DNA of 64,000 nucleotides from Bacteroidetes bacterium SW_9_63_38 (GTDB lineage Bacteria; Bacteroidota; Rhodothermia; Rhodothermales; Salinibacteraceae). Below the pieces are notes generated by a model, which saw nothing but the letters and a program-made list of their open reading frames with translations, had not been told where the DNA came from and made no database searches. Each line of letters begins with the position of its first letter. Position 1 is the first letter of the stretch. The position numbers and the translations under genes are program-made. Below, piece by piece: positions 45,801 through 55,011 of this stretch. The stretch lies in assembly GCA_003022435.1 (NCBI GenBank), contig PXUA01000008.1, forward strand, positions 62,001 through 126,000, read 5' to 3'.

Positions 45801-46803
45801 CGGGATCGGAACCAACCGAGACCCAGCCAACCTTGCCGTTGGTCTGATCCGCGTAGACAATGTCTCTGTAGCCGGCTGTGTCGACATCAGCCGCGAACAG
45901 TGACACAACAGTCCCGAACCCGCTCGCAATACCCTCGGGACCTGAGCTTTTGTTAAACCAGCCCAGATGGACTCCGCCGCTGTCGCTGTACAACACTTCG
46001 GGAGTGGAGTCAGGGTTGAGGTCACTTGCGTGAAGGGCATAGACATCACTGATCTGGGGCACTGCATCTTCAGAATCAAACGCACCACTACCATTCCCCT
46101 GGATTGTTCTCAGGCTGTCGCCTCCGGTAATAATGTCCGGGTGGTTCCCCTCTCCCTTGACGTCGGCGACGGTGAGGGCCCGTACGTTGCCCACGTTGGA
46201 GGAGATTTTCGTCGCTCCCGAAGAGAAGTTGCCGGATCCGTCGTTTTCAGCCCAGACGACCTCGCCGGAAGAGCTGGAAGACGCGGTCACCACATCAGGG
46301 CCCGAGTCTCCGTCCAGGTTGGCTGCGTGCACAACTTGGGGATTGGTTACGCCGGTCGGAATCGTGTTTGGCGTGGAAGAAAAATCACCGCTGCCGAGGT
46401 TTTTGTACCAAACGATCGACCCGGCCCCGGGGATTGCAGCGAGCACGTCGGAATTCCCGTCCCCGTCCAGGTCCGCCGTATAGATGTCCTCGATCCCGAA
46501 GAGGCCGGTCCGAATGACCTGCTGCTGGTCGGCAAAGCCGCTGCCGGTGTTTCTGTACCAGGCGATTTTGCCGTCGTCGGCCGCGGCGACGATCACGTCG
46601 TCGTTTCCGTTGCCGCTCAGGTCGGCGGCGTGCACGTCCGTGGGCGAGCAGGCCGTGCAGGGGGGGCTCACCGTGTTCGGCCCCGTGAACTGGGCCCGGG
46701 CGGGTGAGAGGAGACCGAGTGCGGCCCCGAGGAGGATGCTGAGAACGGCGAGCCGTGTCGGGGAAATGGGCGTAATCGAGAAGGGGAGGACGGGCTGAAT
46801 CAT
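42883..46803 (-). CDS. Secreted VCBS/FG-GAP surface protein with type IX sorting domain
   Basis: A 1306-residue protein. The signal peptide (LAVLSILLGAALGLLSPARA) is followed by about twelve VCBS/FG-GAP beta-propeller repeats of the form VHAADLDGDGDPDVLSVSPD with calcium-binding D-x-D-G-D loops and W-x-N turns. A lower-complexity bridge, the RDGW/PGWNQIGSPF-type module and a C-terminal sorting domain follow (NAPNPFSASTTLSYQLAEKQ, VYICRMQAGSYTGSQKLVLV). Predicted to be exported by Sec then T9SS and displayed on the cell surface; ligand unknown. Its acidic, Ca-binding character suits high-salt conditions. The start is the ATG of MIQPVLPFSI. Confidence 0.88.
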   Translation of the reverse strand: MIQPVLPFSITPISPTRLAVLSILLGAALGLLSPARAQFTGPNTVSPPCTACSPTDVHAADLSGNGNDDVIVAAADDGKIAWYRNTGSGFADQQQVIRTGLFGIEDIYTADLDGDGNSDVLAAIPGAGSIVWYKNLGSGDFSSTPNTIPTGVTNPQVVHAANLDGDSGPDVVTASSSSSGEVVWAENDGSGNFSSGATKISSNVGNVRALTVADVKGEGNHPDIITGGDSLRTIQGNGSGAFDSEDAVPQISDVYALHASDLNPDSTPEVLYSDSGGVHLGWFNKSSGPEGIASGFGTVVSLFAADVDTAGYRDIVYADQTNGKVGWVSVGSDPAPFGFSNKLVISAAPSVQAVSATGVDGDDDADALSASLNDEVAWYESRVNEGENFESGVAINSVPPVNGPQALATADLTGNGRPDVLSISEDDRSVSWFENKTAGDGGFAVDTITTLPTGNSGFADVHAADLSGDGTPDALAAGGANSSQGGGVFWNKYSGSGDGFSATRKQIFAPQGNPYSAVHATDLNEDDSMDVVAVSAGEGTLFWSLNGDGTFQSSPPNTKSGLSSPKSVYPADVDGDANPDLIAALRGSNEVVWFENQIDGDGGFSSKTVIASGVTNVQDVHAADLDGDGDPDVLSVSPDDGEVVAYENTESGFLAPRVLTTDLNGANIVRTADLDDDGDPDVVARAPGAVVAYRNGLDDGTGFSSLGAIPTTQNPTAFATSVALADVDADGAPDVLTSSSTLDGIDWFKNWFKNDVSPSSPNITLSGPDTPPSPGENTSVSVTFPDGFTPSSATLFYGSAPAGEFQSTGLDLASLSSEDRTVSAQIPGSVVTEGGVRYYLRTGGYTIPSTAPVDAAYLPVRLSDVAAAGAFQAQTYRMLTVPVAFEDRSAFEALKQQYGAYNAADWRLGRWSAPAGEYRFGPNVTPLAPGEAAWLITAGGELLTFPEAQSPDVTGPQPITLDPGWNQIGSPFRFPVAWASVQKPASVRAPVAYDPSRPKGDRFQFGAATLEPWDGVFVYNGAGEAVTIKVPPVGAGSATEVPAAKQSPTAKTPSGYRLRAIATLHRNGKRLQDRNTGLGFADGSTEGFGPKDLAKPPAVGAHVRLYAMPSSGPGLARSLRPTPEDGAAWNLRLRLALDGNRRSTETVTVQLAEQGARPDGFQRYVIDRDRGTRLPITNQSVQVPVKPNESTRRLRVMVGTEAFAKTHSGDASLAIEETALLPNAPNPFSASTTLSYQLAEKQPVTIAVYDLLGRRVTTLVDGPRPSGVHQIEWQAGRGQSSLSSGVYICRMQAGSYTGSQKLVLVR

Positions 46804-47118
46804 GGGACTGCGTTCACTGGAACTGCAAAGGGAGGAGATGACGGGATCGTCCATCTGTCGAACGGGGGCGCCGGTCCAACGATGTTCGGCGAGAGGCCCC
46901 AGAGGCGACGCGAACGAGGGCACGGGTGAGTGCTGCCTCAGTGTTTTAGATAAGAGGGGACTGAAAGAAGTGCAAAAATTCTTGCATCGGTCCCCATCGA
47001 TGGCTTTCCTGGAGAGGAGGACGCGGTTTCAACAAATACAATAGAGAGACCGAAGGGGCAGATCCCCCAATTTGGGGGAGAGGAGGACCCGTTTCTTTCT
47101 CACCAACGATGTGAAGCC
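46804..47118. promoter_or_regulatory. Divergent intergenic region between surface-protein and PEBP genes
   Basis: About 315 bases, probably holding promoters for both divergent genes. AT-richer words such as TTTTAGATAAGAGG (46940-46953) and AACAAATACAATAG (47032-47045) are the best candidates. Nothing else recognised. Confidence 0.35.
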
Positions 47119-47649
47119 GTGGCCGCATTTGCAATCACCGACGCTCCGTTTGCGCCCGCGGCATCCATTCCGCCCGCGTACACCTGTGACGGGGCCGACG
47201 TGTCGCCGCCCCTGGCGTGGACGGCCCCGCCGGACGGCACCGAAAGCGTCATCGTGGTGGTCGACGACCCGGACGCGCCGGGGGCGGGGTCCTTCACGCA
47301 CTGGGTGGTGTACAATCTGCCGCCCGTCGTGACGACGCTTCCGCGCGACTACCGACCGGCTGCGTCGCGTCTGACGAACACGCCCCCCGCGCCCCGAGCC
47401 GCCGTTAATGATTTCGGCGACCGGGGCTACGGCGGGCCGTGTCCGCCCGCGGGGATGGAGCATCGCTACCTGTTTTCGGTCTATGCCCTCGACGCGACGC
47501 TCAACCTGCCGGACGAGGCGGGGCCCGCACAGGTGGTGGCGGCCATGATGGGGCACGTCCTCGACAAGGGGGTGCGCGCTGGGACCTACCAGCGGGACGA
47601 GAACGCGTCGGCGGCCCGGGGGACGCGCGGGGCGCAGGCGACTACGTAG
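47119..47649 (+). CDS. PEBP-family (YbhB/YbcL-type) protein
   Basis: A 176-residue phosphatidylethanolamine-binding-like protein. It has IPPAYTCDGADVSPPLAWTA, the VVVDDPDAPGAGSFTHWVVY ligand-site motif and GGPCPPAGMEHRYLFSVYAL. Bacterial members are cytosolic or periplasmic small-ligand-binding proteins of poorly defined role. The start is a GTG; there is no signal peptide. A short, slightly longer than usual Ala/Arg-rich tail ends the protein. Confidence 0.92.
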   Translation: MAAFAITDAPFAPAASIPPAYTCDGADVSPPLAWTAPPDGTESVIVVVDDPDAPGAGSFTHWVVYNLPPVVTTLPRDYRPAASRLTNTPPAPRAAVNDFGDRGYGGPCPPAGMEHRYLFSVYALDATLNLPDEAGPAQVVAAMMGHVLDKGVRAGTYQRDENASAARGTRGAQATT

Positions 47650-49415
47650 AACGCGAAGGGGAAGAGGGAGAGGGCGAAAGGCAGAAGGGGACAGCCGTTG
47701 CGTCCTCACCGACCGACACGCCCACCGCATCTCAATAGACGCCAGGCTCTGCCGACGCCGGCAGCCTGGGGCGGTCCTCCCCCCTGCCCCCAGGCCAGGG
47801 GGCCTCTCGCCCGTGCGTCCCCGGCACTGTTGCCGATCGGGGGAAAAGCGGGCCTCCGTCCCCGGACGGAACGTGTCAAGATCCGGTTCGCCCGGTGCTG
47901 ATCGGCACACTGTGTTTTTTCGCCGAAAGGTGGCTGCTCATTTCCTGATGACGCGCCCCTTCCGGCAACTTGGTGTTCATCCCGACAGCCGTCGCGGACG
48001 AACCAAAAGGATCACGACCCCCCGGGATGACCCGCAAGGGCCCCCTGTGAAGAAACGGCCTGACGCTGGGAATCTGTGCGTCTTTTTGAGACTGGACACC
48101 GGATCTCGTCCCGGTAGCCGTGCAATTCGGTGCACGCAATCCGCGCAGGACCTGACAGGTCTGGGTCCCCTTCAAGATCAAGATGCCCGGCGACGCATGA
48201 AGACGTTTTCCCAGCCCCATCGAGCCGCCGGAGAACCGTTCTCGGCAGACCTGTCAGGTCTCACACTCAAATCGCATCCTGCGGTTCATCTCATACCCCT
48301 ACAGAGATCTCCTCGGTCGGTCCACTCGGGCTCACGAGTGAGCTTGAGAAGCTGTTTGGTGGACTGATGTTCAGCCGAGACACAGTGGGCGGCGCTACCA
48401 GGGGGGAGATCTCAGATCTCCAATGCAGAAGGCGTTTTGCGCAAGAACCACGAAGTCGCAGGTCCCTTCGGATCCCGGTATTGCCGGATGGTGTCCGTAT
48501 GAGGGGGAGAAGAGAGCATGACGGTAAGGGAGGCGTATGCCCCATCATGGGCACGAGGCGCTGTTGACGAGAGTCGACCACACCGAGTGTGGATAACGTC
48601 GGGGACGGCGAGCGGCAGCGTCCACCCGGAGACAATGACAGCGTCTTCACCGCCCGAGACCTCCGGCAGACCAGGATGAGCGGTCTCCGTTCTGTACTCC
48701 GTTATTGTTTCCGGACGTGCGCCCGTTGTGTATAGCCTGTGGATAACGTAGACGGCCCCGCACCCGGAATCGAGGGCGACGGATCTATAAGGTTCTGTTA
48801 TTGGGTTGATCGCGTGCCCCCGTTTTGAGCGACGGATGGTGCGGGAGGCGTTTCGTGCGTTTCCTCGTTGCTTTCTTGCCTACAACGTTCGGTTACAGCG
48901 ACGCAGGCGCATCGACGGGGACGGGAGACAACGCGGGTCTCCCAACGGGGGAGGGCATCCGCAGTACGCCGTCGCTCTTCTCGAGGGCTCGAAGTGCTTA
49001 CGCACAGCCGCACTCGTGCGTCATGCATGGCCCCGTTTCTTTCAGCGCACTCATGAGACCCTGGGGGAGGCAAGACAGTCGCCTGACATCTCCCGGGGCC
49101 GAGCAAATCAGCGGACGCACGTGATGCCCTTCTGGGCGAGGCGATCTTGTGCCTTTATGAGATTAGATACCGGATGCTGCACAAACAGAAAACAGCAGCG
49201 AAACGACAGAACACACCCCTCGGCCTTGAAGAAGTGGCCGTCTGGATGGAGGCAATCCGCGACAGCCGTCGGGATGCACGTCTCTTTGGGGAAAGGCGAT
49301 ACGTCGCGAAATAGTAACGCGTGCTGCGGTTAATCTCATAATCCCACACGATCGCCGGCGTTGAGGCCCTGCGTAGCGAGTACGCCTGGCGTGGACCTTT
49401 CTAGAGGGACCCCAA
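47650..49415. other. Long non-coding region with DnaA boxes and gene debris
   Basis: About 1.8 kb without a complete gene. Two perfect 9-bp DnaA boxes (TGTGGATAA on the plus strand) occur at 48588-48596 and 48738-48746, each followed by CG. AGACCTGTCAGGTCT-type palindromes occur near 48150 and 48250, and a 17-bp palindrome lies at 48405-48421. Weakly similar degraded segments (around 48080-48115 and 49149-49190) suggest decayed duplicated sequence. Confidence 0.5.
49087..49314 (+). pseudogene. Possible C-terminal gene fragment
   Basis: An open frame without a start codon at its upstream edge, giving a plausible protein end: DARDALLGEAILCLYEIRYR, MLHKQKTAAKRQ, then LGLEEVAVWMEAIRDSRRDA. It may be the tail of a lost gene. 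A weakly similar piece (RLFETGHRIS) appears near 48080. I do not recognise the family. Confidence 0.3.
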
Positions 49416-49453
49416 ACGAAAACGGGCGCTCCCTCAGTGGAGAGAGCGCCCGT
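49416..49453 (-). terminator. Terminator of the small exported protein gene
   Basis: On the minus strand ACGGGCGCTC/GAGCGCCCGT with a 12-base loop is followed by TTCGTTTGG. It begins about 35 bases after the stop codon of the gene at 49490-50017. Confidence 0.8.
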
Positions 49454-49489
49454 TGAGTCAGGCTGTGCGTTCCGAAGAGCAACGCGGCC

Positions 49490-50017
49490 CTAGCGGTTGC
49501 TGGCCGTCTGCGGGGTTGCATTGCTCGGCACTTTCTCCAGAACCTGCCGCATGTCCCTGCGCTGCGGCGGGATGGCTTCAAACTGAGCCCCGCCGATGGA
49601 GAAGGTCACGGTGCCGGCGTGGGCGATTTTTTCGAACGCAGCTCGGGGAAAGGTGGCCCGCTTGATTTCGAGCAGCGTGCCGTCGATCGAGCGGGACTTC
49701 GACTCCAGGCGCACCGGCTCGTACGGCTCGCCGTCTGCGACAACCCGGAACTGATTGGAACTGCTGACCTGGGTTTTCTCCTTCGTATAGCCGTAGAACG
49801 AGATCACCCAGGAGATGCCGTCGTTCGGGTCGTTGATGTACGCGGCCCGGTAGGAGGCGCTCGATCCCGAATAGCTCTTCACGTTGAGGGAGCGCATGCT
49901 CTCGCTCTCAATGCGCTTGACATCCGTCAGGCCACTGGTCTCCGTGGTAATCTGCGCGACGGATGCGCTGCCGGCAAGGAGGGCGAAGGCAAGGACGAGG
50001 GACGTTAGGTACCGCAT
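49490..50017 (-). CDS. Small exported protein of unknown function
   Basis: A 175-residue protein with a clear signal peptide (YLTSLVLAFALLAGSASVAQ). The beta-rich mature domain reads YINDPNDGISWVISFYGYTK, then RATFPRAAFEKIAHAGTVTF. No lipobox, sorting domain or catalytic motif. It has its own terminator and appears monocistronic between two large surface-protein loci. Function not recognised. Confidence 0.72.
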   Translation of the reverse strand: MRYLTSLVLAFALLAGSASVAQITTETSGLTDVKRIESESMRSLNVKSYSGSSASYRAAYINDPNDGISWVISFYGYTKEKTQVSSSNQFRVVADGEPYEPVRLESKSRSIDGTLLEIKRATFPRAAFEKIAHAGTVTFSIGGAQFEAIPPQRRDMRQVLEKVPSNATPQTASNR

Positions 50018-50208
50018 GGCGTCAAAGGGTTGGAGAAGAGAGCCGACTCGTGGTTGCAAAGTGCTGCAAAGAACGTACCGGGAATGGCAAAATCGCTTCC
50101 AGTTAAGAAAATTCAAAGTGAGCGCGTGAGTTCCGACAACGTCCGGATTGGTCTTCGGGAGAAGGCGCCGTTTCCCTGGGCCGGCGAGCGTCACGGCTGC
50201 GAGAGAAG

Positions 50209-50250
50209 GAGCGCGGGGGCACGGGAGCGTGGGAGCACGGGAGCGCGGGG
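50209..50250. repeat. 16-bp minisatellite
   Basis: About 2.6 copies of GAGCGYGGGRGCACGG in the intergenic region upstream of the small exported protein gene. Confidence 0.8.
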
Positions 50251-50451
50251 GAGGATGTGTTCACGCTGCCGCGGCGTTCGTGAGGGGCGAAGGGAGAGGG
50301 GCGTGGCAACTGTGCGGGGAATGCTTGCGGGGAGACCGGAGGCGCCTGTGCCGGAAATGAGTGGGGGCGTGGATGCAGAAAATCCTGCGTTCCCCGTGCG
50401 GCTCCGTTCTATATGTCCTGGTCGCCACGGAATGTGGAAGAGATGACCCAA

Positions 50452-50487
50452 CAGAAAAGCGGCGCCCCCAGTCTCGGGAGCGCCGCT
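50452..50487 (-). terminator. Terminator of the large surface-protein gene
   Basis: On the minus strand AGCGGCGC/GCGCCGCT with a GC-rich interior is followed by TTTTCTGTTGGG. It lies about 50 bases past the stop codon of 50536-54333. Confidence 0.8.
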
Positions 50488-50535
50488 GAGATTTGGGCAG
50501 GAAGAGGGGGCGTTCGGGAGGCATCGGCCCGACGG

Positions 50536-53500
50536 TTAGTTGAGCACCGTCATCTGAGTGACCCCCGAGACGCCGTCGCCTTCCATCCGAATGAAGTACA
50601 CACCGCTGGCGAGCTGGTCCGTGTCGATGGTAATGGACTTCGTGCCGCGGACCTCTCCCCTGTAGAGGATTCGCACCCTCTGGCCGAGCGTGTTGTACAG
50701 CGCCAGGGTCACGGTTTTCGACTCCTCAGTGGAGACGTTCACCGTGGCCTGCTGCGACGGCTCGACCGGATTCGGATACACAACGATGTCCTCATCGAAA
50801 ATGCCGACTGTCCGCTCGGCAAGCGTGCGCTTGCTGCTTTTAGATGTAGCAAGCAGACGGAAGGTGTGTTCGCCCGGCTCCAGTTCCTCCTTCTTCACGG
50901 AGTGGCTATCTGTGGACTTGTCGGCACTGAGCGTCGTCAGGGTCGTGAAGTCAGCGTTCTCCTTGCCGTCGGGCTTGTGCTGGACCTCCACGTTGGCGCC
51001 GGCGTTCGGAGGCGGCAGGTTTTCGATCACCACCTCGTCCGAGGTTGTGCGGACGGTGAAGCTTCCGGATCCCATCGAGTTCTCGATCGAGTTCAGGGCC
51101 GCGTCCGGATTGATCACGAGCTCGAAGCGGGGGTCGGGGCCGCTGCCGTCCTTGGCGACGGAGTGCTGCACTACGCCGGCAGACAGGGACTTCTTCTGGC
51201 TCGTCGACGATGCCGACTTCGATGCGGTCGAGCAGTTGCCGGTTGCATCGTAGTTAAAGGTATGGCTCGATTTCGACGAAAGGTCGATCTCCGCACCCGT
51301 CTGAGTGTCCTTCAGAACGAAGCCCCAGCTCTCCGGGAGGTTGCGAAGAGTCGGCCAGGTGATTTCGGCCTCTCCCTGTAGCGCCGTCTTGTAGTAGCAG
51401 CCGTCGATGACAAGCGGAACGGTCACTTCGTCAGAGAGGTCCCGGGGCAGCGCATTGGACGTAATCGCCGTTCCGTCGTCGAGGACGCTGTAGAACGACA
51501 TGCCGCTCTTTTTGCTTTTGCCCCCGAAGTAGTAGCTGTCGGAGTTATCCACGCCGGTCGTACGGTCCTCAAGGAAGGCTGCCGAGGTCGTGTACTTGTA
51601 ATCATCGAGAGCCAGCTGAAGACGAACCGCCGGGGGCTTCGAATCTTGCGGGGCCTGTTTCTGAAAGAAGTCAGATGTATCGCCCTGTACGCTGGTGATG
51701 TCGTTGATGGTGAGGCTTGGACTGGTGGTCGTGGCCTTCACGAAGAAGGCCTGATGGGGAGCGATGTACCCGTTTTCAAGACCGCTGCCCGCGCCGACGG
51801 CGGCATCGTTATCACAGTTGTAGCTCGCGTACCCTCCATTCTGTGGATCCCACACCTGCACGTCCGGCTTTGTGTTGTCGTTGTTGTTGCCCTGCAGGTT
51901 CGATCCGCTCATCGCGCAGAAGTCGAGGGTCGTCATGTACGGGTTGCCGAGCAGGTTCCAGCCGTCGTTTTTGTCGATACCGTCTCCCTGACCGTTGGCC
52001 TGAAGAAGTGGTGTGAAGTCGAAGGTTGTGTTCGTGCGTGGCGACTCCACGTTGGAATCGATGGTTTTCGAGAAGCCGGACTGGCTCGTGCGGCCCACGT
52101 CGTCCTTATAGCCGTACACGGCGTATCCGTGGCCGCTCTGCATTGGGTCGCCAAGTCCGGTAACGCACCCCGAGTATCCACCTTCACAGTCAATCGCCTT
52201 CCAGCCGGCGTCTACTTCATTACCAGAGGGGTCGATGGGGCCGGGCTCCGATTCGTCGTACAGGCGGACGCTGGCGAACAAGGAATTATTTTCTTTGTCG
52301 TCCGCCCCCGTCACCCCGCGCGTCCGGAGGTCGTTGATGTTGGAGTTGGGGCCCTGCTGCAGAAATTCGTCGAAGGTGGTATTGGTGCCGTCAGGCGTTG
52401 CCATGTAGTACCAGTCCACCGATCCATTCAGGTAGCGCTGATAGGTCACCGGCCCCGCAATGCTCCCATCGCTGGTGCCGTCGCCGTCGGAGTCGACGTA
52501 CTCGACGTAGGCGTCGTTGCCACCGTCCGATACCAGTTTGAGTGTGCCGCCGCCAGCGGTCACGTCGATGACGGGGCTCGTGGAGTTGACGTTGGGGTCG
52601 CCGAGCTGGAGCACGTTCTCGATGGTGAGCGTGCCTGCGGGCTCGACCGTGCCGGCAAGCATGCTGAGGCGCTCAGCGACGGTGACGTCATTGTTGAACG
52701 TCGCAGTACCCTCAAACTTATCCACTGTGATCTCGGCAATCGAGAGCGGATCCTGGGTGGTCACAGATGAAGGATTACTCCCCGACAGGGTGAGCACGCG
52801 GTCTCCGCTAAAGTCGATGGTGCCATCTGTGCGCACGTCTAAATTCCCATTGTTGAGCTCAATGGGCCGCACCGCTTCGAGCGACGCCTCCTTAATAATG
52901 AGATCGGAATCGACGACGACGGGACTCCCACTGTCCGCGAACTTCACGTCCGTCTCGGCGATGCCATCGCCATCGCCATCCTGGATCCGGAGGGCGTTAT
53001 ATGTTGCGCTGGCGCCCGCGTACTCCTGAACGGAGTTCTTGTCGCTAGAATTGCCCGTGTCGCGTGCACACGTGAGGTCTGAGGTCCCGCCGAGCGAACA
53101 ATCCGTTTCCTTACCCTCCCCGTTGAATTTGATGGTTCCGGACCCGGAGGCTTCAATCGTTCCGTTGTTCTGAAAGTCGCTGGCGAGCTCGAGGGAGGTG
53201 CCGTTGTTCGAGACGTTGAGGGCATTTCCGCTGTTCACGAACACGGGTCCGTTGACGGTAAATGAGGACGTGCCGACTTCGACGGCCGTGTTGTTAATGA
53301 TGTCGACTTTCGCAAAAATCGCCCCTGCGACTGTGGTATAGCTGGATCCGATGTTATCGGCGGCGAACTCGACTACGTCGGCGAACAGCGTTCCGTCGAC
53401 CGAAAAACTTTCGCCTTCGTATCTAAGATCGGCGTCCTCTTGGCCACCGACAGCCGGATCTGTTCCGTACTGTCCACCAGAATTTACTGTCAGGGCCCCC

Positions 53501-54333
53501 GTCACCAGAATTTTGCCGTTGTCCGGACTTGGGTCGACCTTGGAGTTGGCCGTAACTGTAAGTTCGGAAAAGCCTCCGTTGCCTCCGGTCAAATTCGACC
53601 CACTAATCGTTTGCGTATCTCCACCCCCGTCAAACTTAGCCAGGGAAAATTTGTCCCTGGTGACTGTCCCGCTGTTCTGGAAGTTGCTGCCAAACTCAAG
53701 TGTGCCACCGGTGTAGTCAAGCGACCCCGACGCATCGTTGAAGAAATCGTCATCGACATCCAGGACGCCACCGTCTCCGACAGTGATTGATCCCTGATTC
53801 CTCGAATCCCCTAAGCCAGTCACTGAGAGAGACTGACCAGTCATGGTAACGGTCTCTTCGTTCTTAAACGTCCCCGAAGCAGTAATGTCCAAACGACCGC
53901 TTCCACTATTCACGAATTCAAGTAAAGCACCTCCGGCCCCATCACTCAATACTTCAAGATTTACGGGGGTGAACGAGCGTGTTTCTTCTGGGGTCAGGGA
54001 AGGCTGAAGAGTGCCATCATCTTTTACCGTTACGTCGCCGACATCCAGAGCAGTACTAGGACTGGTATCAATTTGGACGAAGTGGCCATTCTCAATGACA
54101 GCGTTCTCTCCACCTGTCGGGTAACCACTGGAGGCCGAACAGGATCCTGCGGCTCCGCCTGAATTATCGGCCCATGTACTCGCAGTTTCCCAATCACCGG
54201 TGTTGACTGAATAACAGGTCTGCCCCATAGCATCCAGCGGAGCCGTGAGGGCCCCCGCCAGAATCAAGACGAGAGCCCCAAGCGCGAGGGGCCGAAAAAC
54301 ACGGAGCGGCGAGGAGTAGCGATCAGTATTCAT
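50536..54333 (-). CDS. Secreted autotransporter-like beta-helix surface protein with type IX sorting domain
   Basis: A 1265-residue protein. The signal peptide (LGALVLILAGALTAPLDAMG) is followed by a G8-like opening (NTGDWETASTWADNSGG, then YPTGGENAVIENGHFVQIDT). A long stretch of short beta-strand repeats comes next (GSLDYTGGTLEFGSNFQNSG, LSVTGLGDSRNQGSITVGDG), typical of a right-handed beta helix. A globular module (KNDGWNLLGNPYMTTLDFC) and a T9SS sorting domain follow (VYPNPVEPSQQATVNVSTEE, SGVYFIRMEGDGVSGVTQMT). Probably an adhesin or matrix protein; ligand unknown. It differs in its repeats from the FG-GAP group but shares the terminal signal. Confidence 0.87.
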   Translation of the reverse strand: MNTDRYSSPLRVFRPLALGALVLILAGALTAPLDAMGQTCYSVNTGDWETASTWADNSGGAAGSCSASSGYPTGGENAVIENGHFVQIDTSPSTALDVGDVTVKDDGTLQPSLTPEETRSFTPVNLEVLSDGAGGALLEFVNSGSGRLDITASGTFKNEETVTMTGQSLSVTGLGDSRNQGSITVGDGGVLDVDDDFFNDASGSLDYTGGTLEFGSNFQNSGTVTRDKFSLAKFDGGGDTQTISGSNLTGGNGGFSELTVTANSKVDPSPDNGKILVTGALTVNSGGQYGTDPAVGGQEDADLRYEGESFSVDGTLFADVVEFAADNIGSSYTTVAGAIFAKVDIINNTAVEVGTSSFTVNGPVFVNSGNALNVSNNGTSLELASDFQNNGTIEASGSGTIKFNGEGKETDCSLGGTSDLTCARDTGNSSDKNSVQEYAGASATYNALRIQDGDGDGIAETDVKFADSGSPVVVDSDLIIKEASLEAVRPIELNNGNLDVRTDGTIDFSGDRVLTLSGSNPSSVTTQDPLSIAEITVDKFEGTATFNNDVTVAERLSMLAGTVEPAGTLTIENVLQLGDPNVNSTSPVIDVTAGGGTLKLVSDGGNDAYVEYVDSDGDGTSDGSIAGPVTYQRYLNGSVDWYYMATPDGTNTTFDEFLQQGPNSNINDLRTRGVTGADDKENNSLFASVRLYDESEPGPIDPSGNEVDAGWKAIDCEGGYSGCVTGLGDPMQSGHGYAVYGYKDDVGRTSQSGFSKTIDSNVESPRTNTTFDFTPLLQANGQGDGIDKNDGWNLLGNPYMTTLDFCAMSGSNLQGNNNDNTKPDVQVWDPQNGGYASYNCDNDAAVGAGSGLENGYIAPHQAFFVKATTTSPSLTINDITSVQGDTSDFFQKQAPQDSKPPAVRLQLALDDYKYTTSAAFLEDRTTGVDNSDSYYFGGKSKKSGMSFYSVLDDGTAITSNALPRDLSDEVTVPLVIDGCYYKTALQGEAEITWPTLRNLPESWGFVLKDTQTGAEIDLSSKSSHTFNYDATGNCSTASKSASSTSQKKSLSAGVVQHSVAKDGSGPDPRFELVINPDAALNSIENSMGSGSFTVRTTSDEVVIENLPPPNAGANVEVQHKPDGKENADFTTLTTLSADKSTDSHSVKKEELEPGEHTFRLLATSKSSKRTLAERTVGIFDEDIVVYPNPVEPSQQATVNVSTEESKTVTLALYNTLGQRVRILYRGEVRGTKSITIDTDQLASGVYFIRMEGDGVSGVTQMTVLN

Positions 54334-55011
54334 GGTGAATCGGTGTCAGGTTGCGGAAAGAGTCGGGGAACCCCAGTGGAGGATGGGCATCAAGAGGTGT
54401 GCCAGAAAGGCCCCAACCGCTGATACTGGTTCAGTTTCCAGGTTGGATTCATTAATGATAGTGGTGGAGGCGGGCAAATGAAACCTCGGCTTCGCCTCGG
54501 AAACGCCTCTGTATGCGTTCGGCGTAGTATAGACGAATAAATCTGCAAGCTGTTACAAATGCAAAATGCGGACGATTCGTGCGGGCAGTCCCATGCTGGA
54601 GAGTTCCGGGAGCGTAGGAGGCGATGTTGCCGCTGAGCATTCCCGCTTGCCCGGAATGACTGGACGCTCGGAGGCATGGAAGCACGAACGCTGTGCGCGA
54701 ACGGTCTCCTGTGTCCATCACAGAGCAAGATACAATTGCCGTGGCGAAGGCGCCCGGAGGCTTGATTTTCTCTTAAAAGAGTTATATTCTGTGGGTAATC
54801 TCACTGTTTAAAAAACACTACAAGGCGGCTGCAAGTGGCTGCGCGGCCGACGTTTGCCCTCCAAGGCCGTCTACACTAAGCGGACGGGAGGCGAACGATT
54901 GAGGGAAATGCTTTCCCTTCAATGTTTTCCCCATACGAAGCCGGGGAGGCAGGAATCTCGGGGAACCGTAATAGCGACTCTTCGTCTTGATCGTTCACGT
55001 TCCTTTTCTTT
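54334..55011. promoter_or_regulatory. Divergent intergenic region between two surface-protein genes
   Basis: About 680 bases separating divergent giant genes. It contains copy ii of the dispersed element (54618-54740). An AT-rich patch follows at 54765-54815 (TTGATTTTCTCTTAAAAGAG, then TTATATTC), a likely promoter region for the plus-strand gene. Confidence 0.45.
54618..54740. repeat. Dispersed ~110-bp element, copy ii
   Basis: Contains GGACGCTCGGAGGCATGGAA, GCACGAACGCTGTGCG and GAGCAAGATACAATTGCC. These match the elements at 29486-29601 (both ends) and 36445-36550. Confidence 0.6.

Larger units (their letters stand above)
50018..50535. other. Intergenic region with minisatellite and terminator
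   Basis: About 520 bases. It holds a 16-bp minisatellite (50209-50250) and the terminator of the surface-protein gene (50452-50487). The remainder is presumed promoter for the small exported protein. Confidence 0.5.

Noticed and set aside
42814..45903. A 1029-codon open frame on the plus strand
   Set aside because: It lies opposite the clear VCBS/FG-GAP surface-protein gene and shows only Arg/Gly/Val-rich composition with no domain; it is a GC-rich antisense shadow.
48083..48305. A further inverted-repeat element with TTTTTGAGACTGG and a TCATCTCATA end, compared with 49155-49345
   Set aside because: Similarity of ends and interior is too weak by eye to define an element; kept only as possible gene debris.
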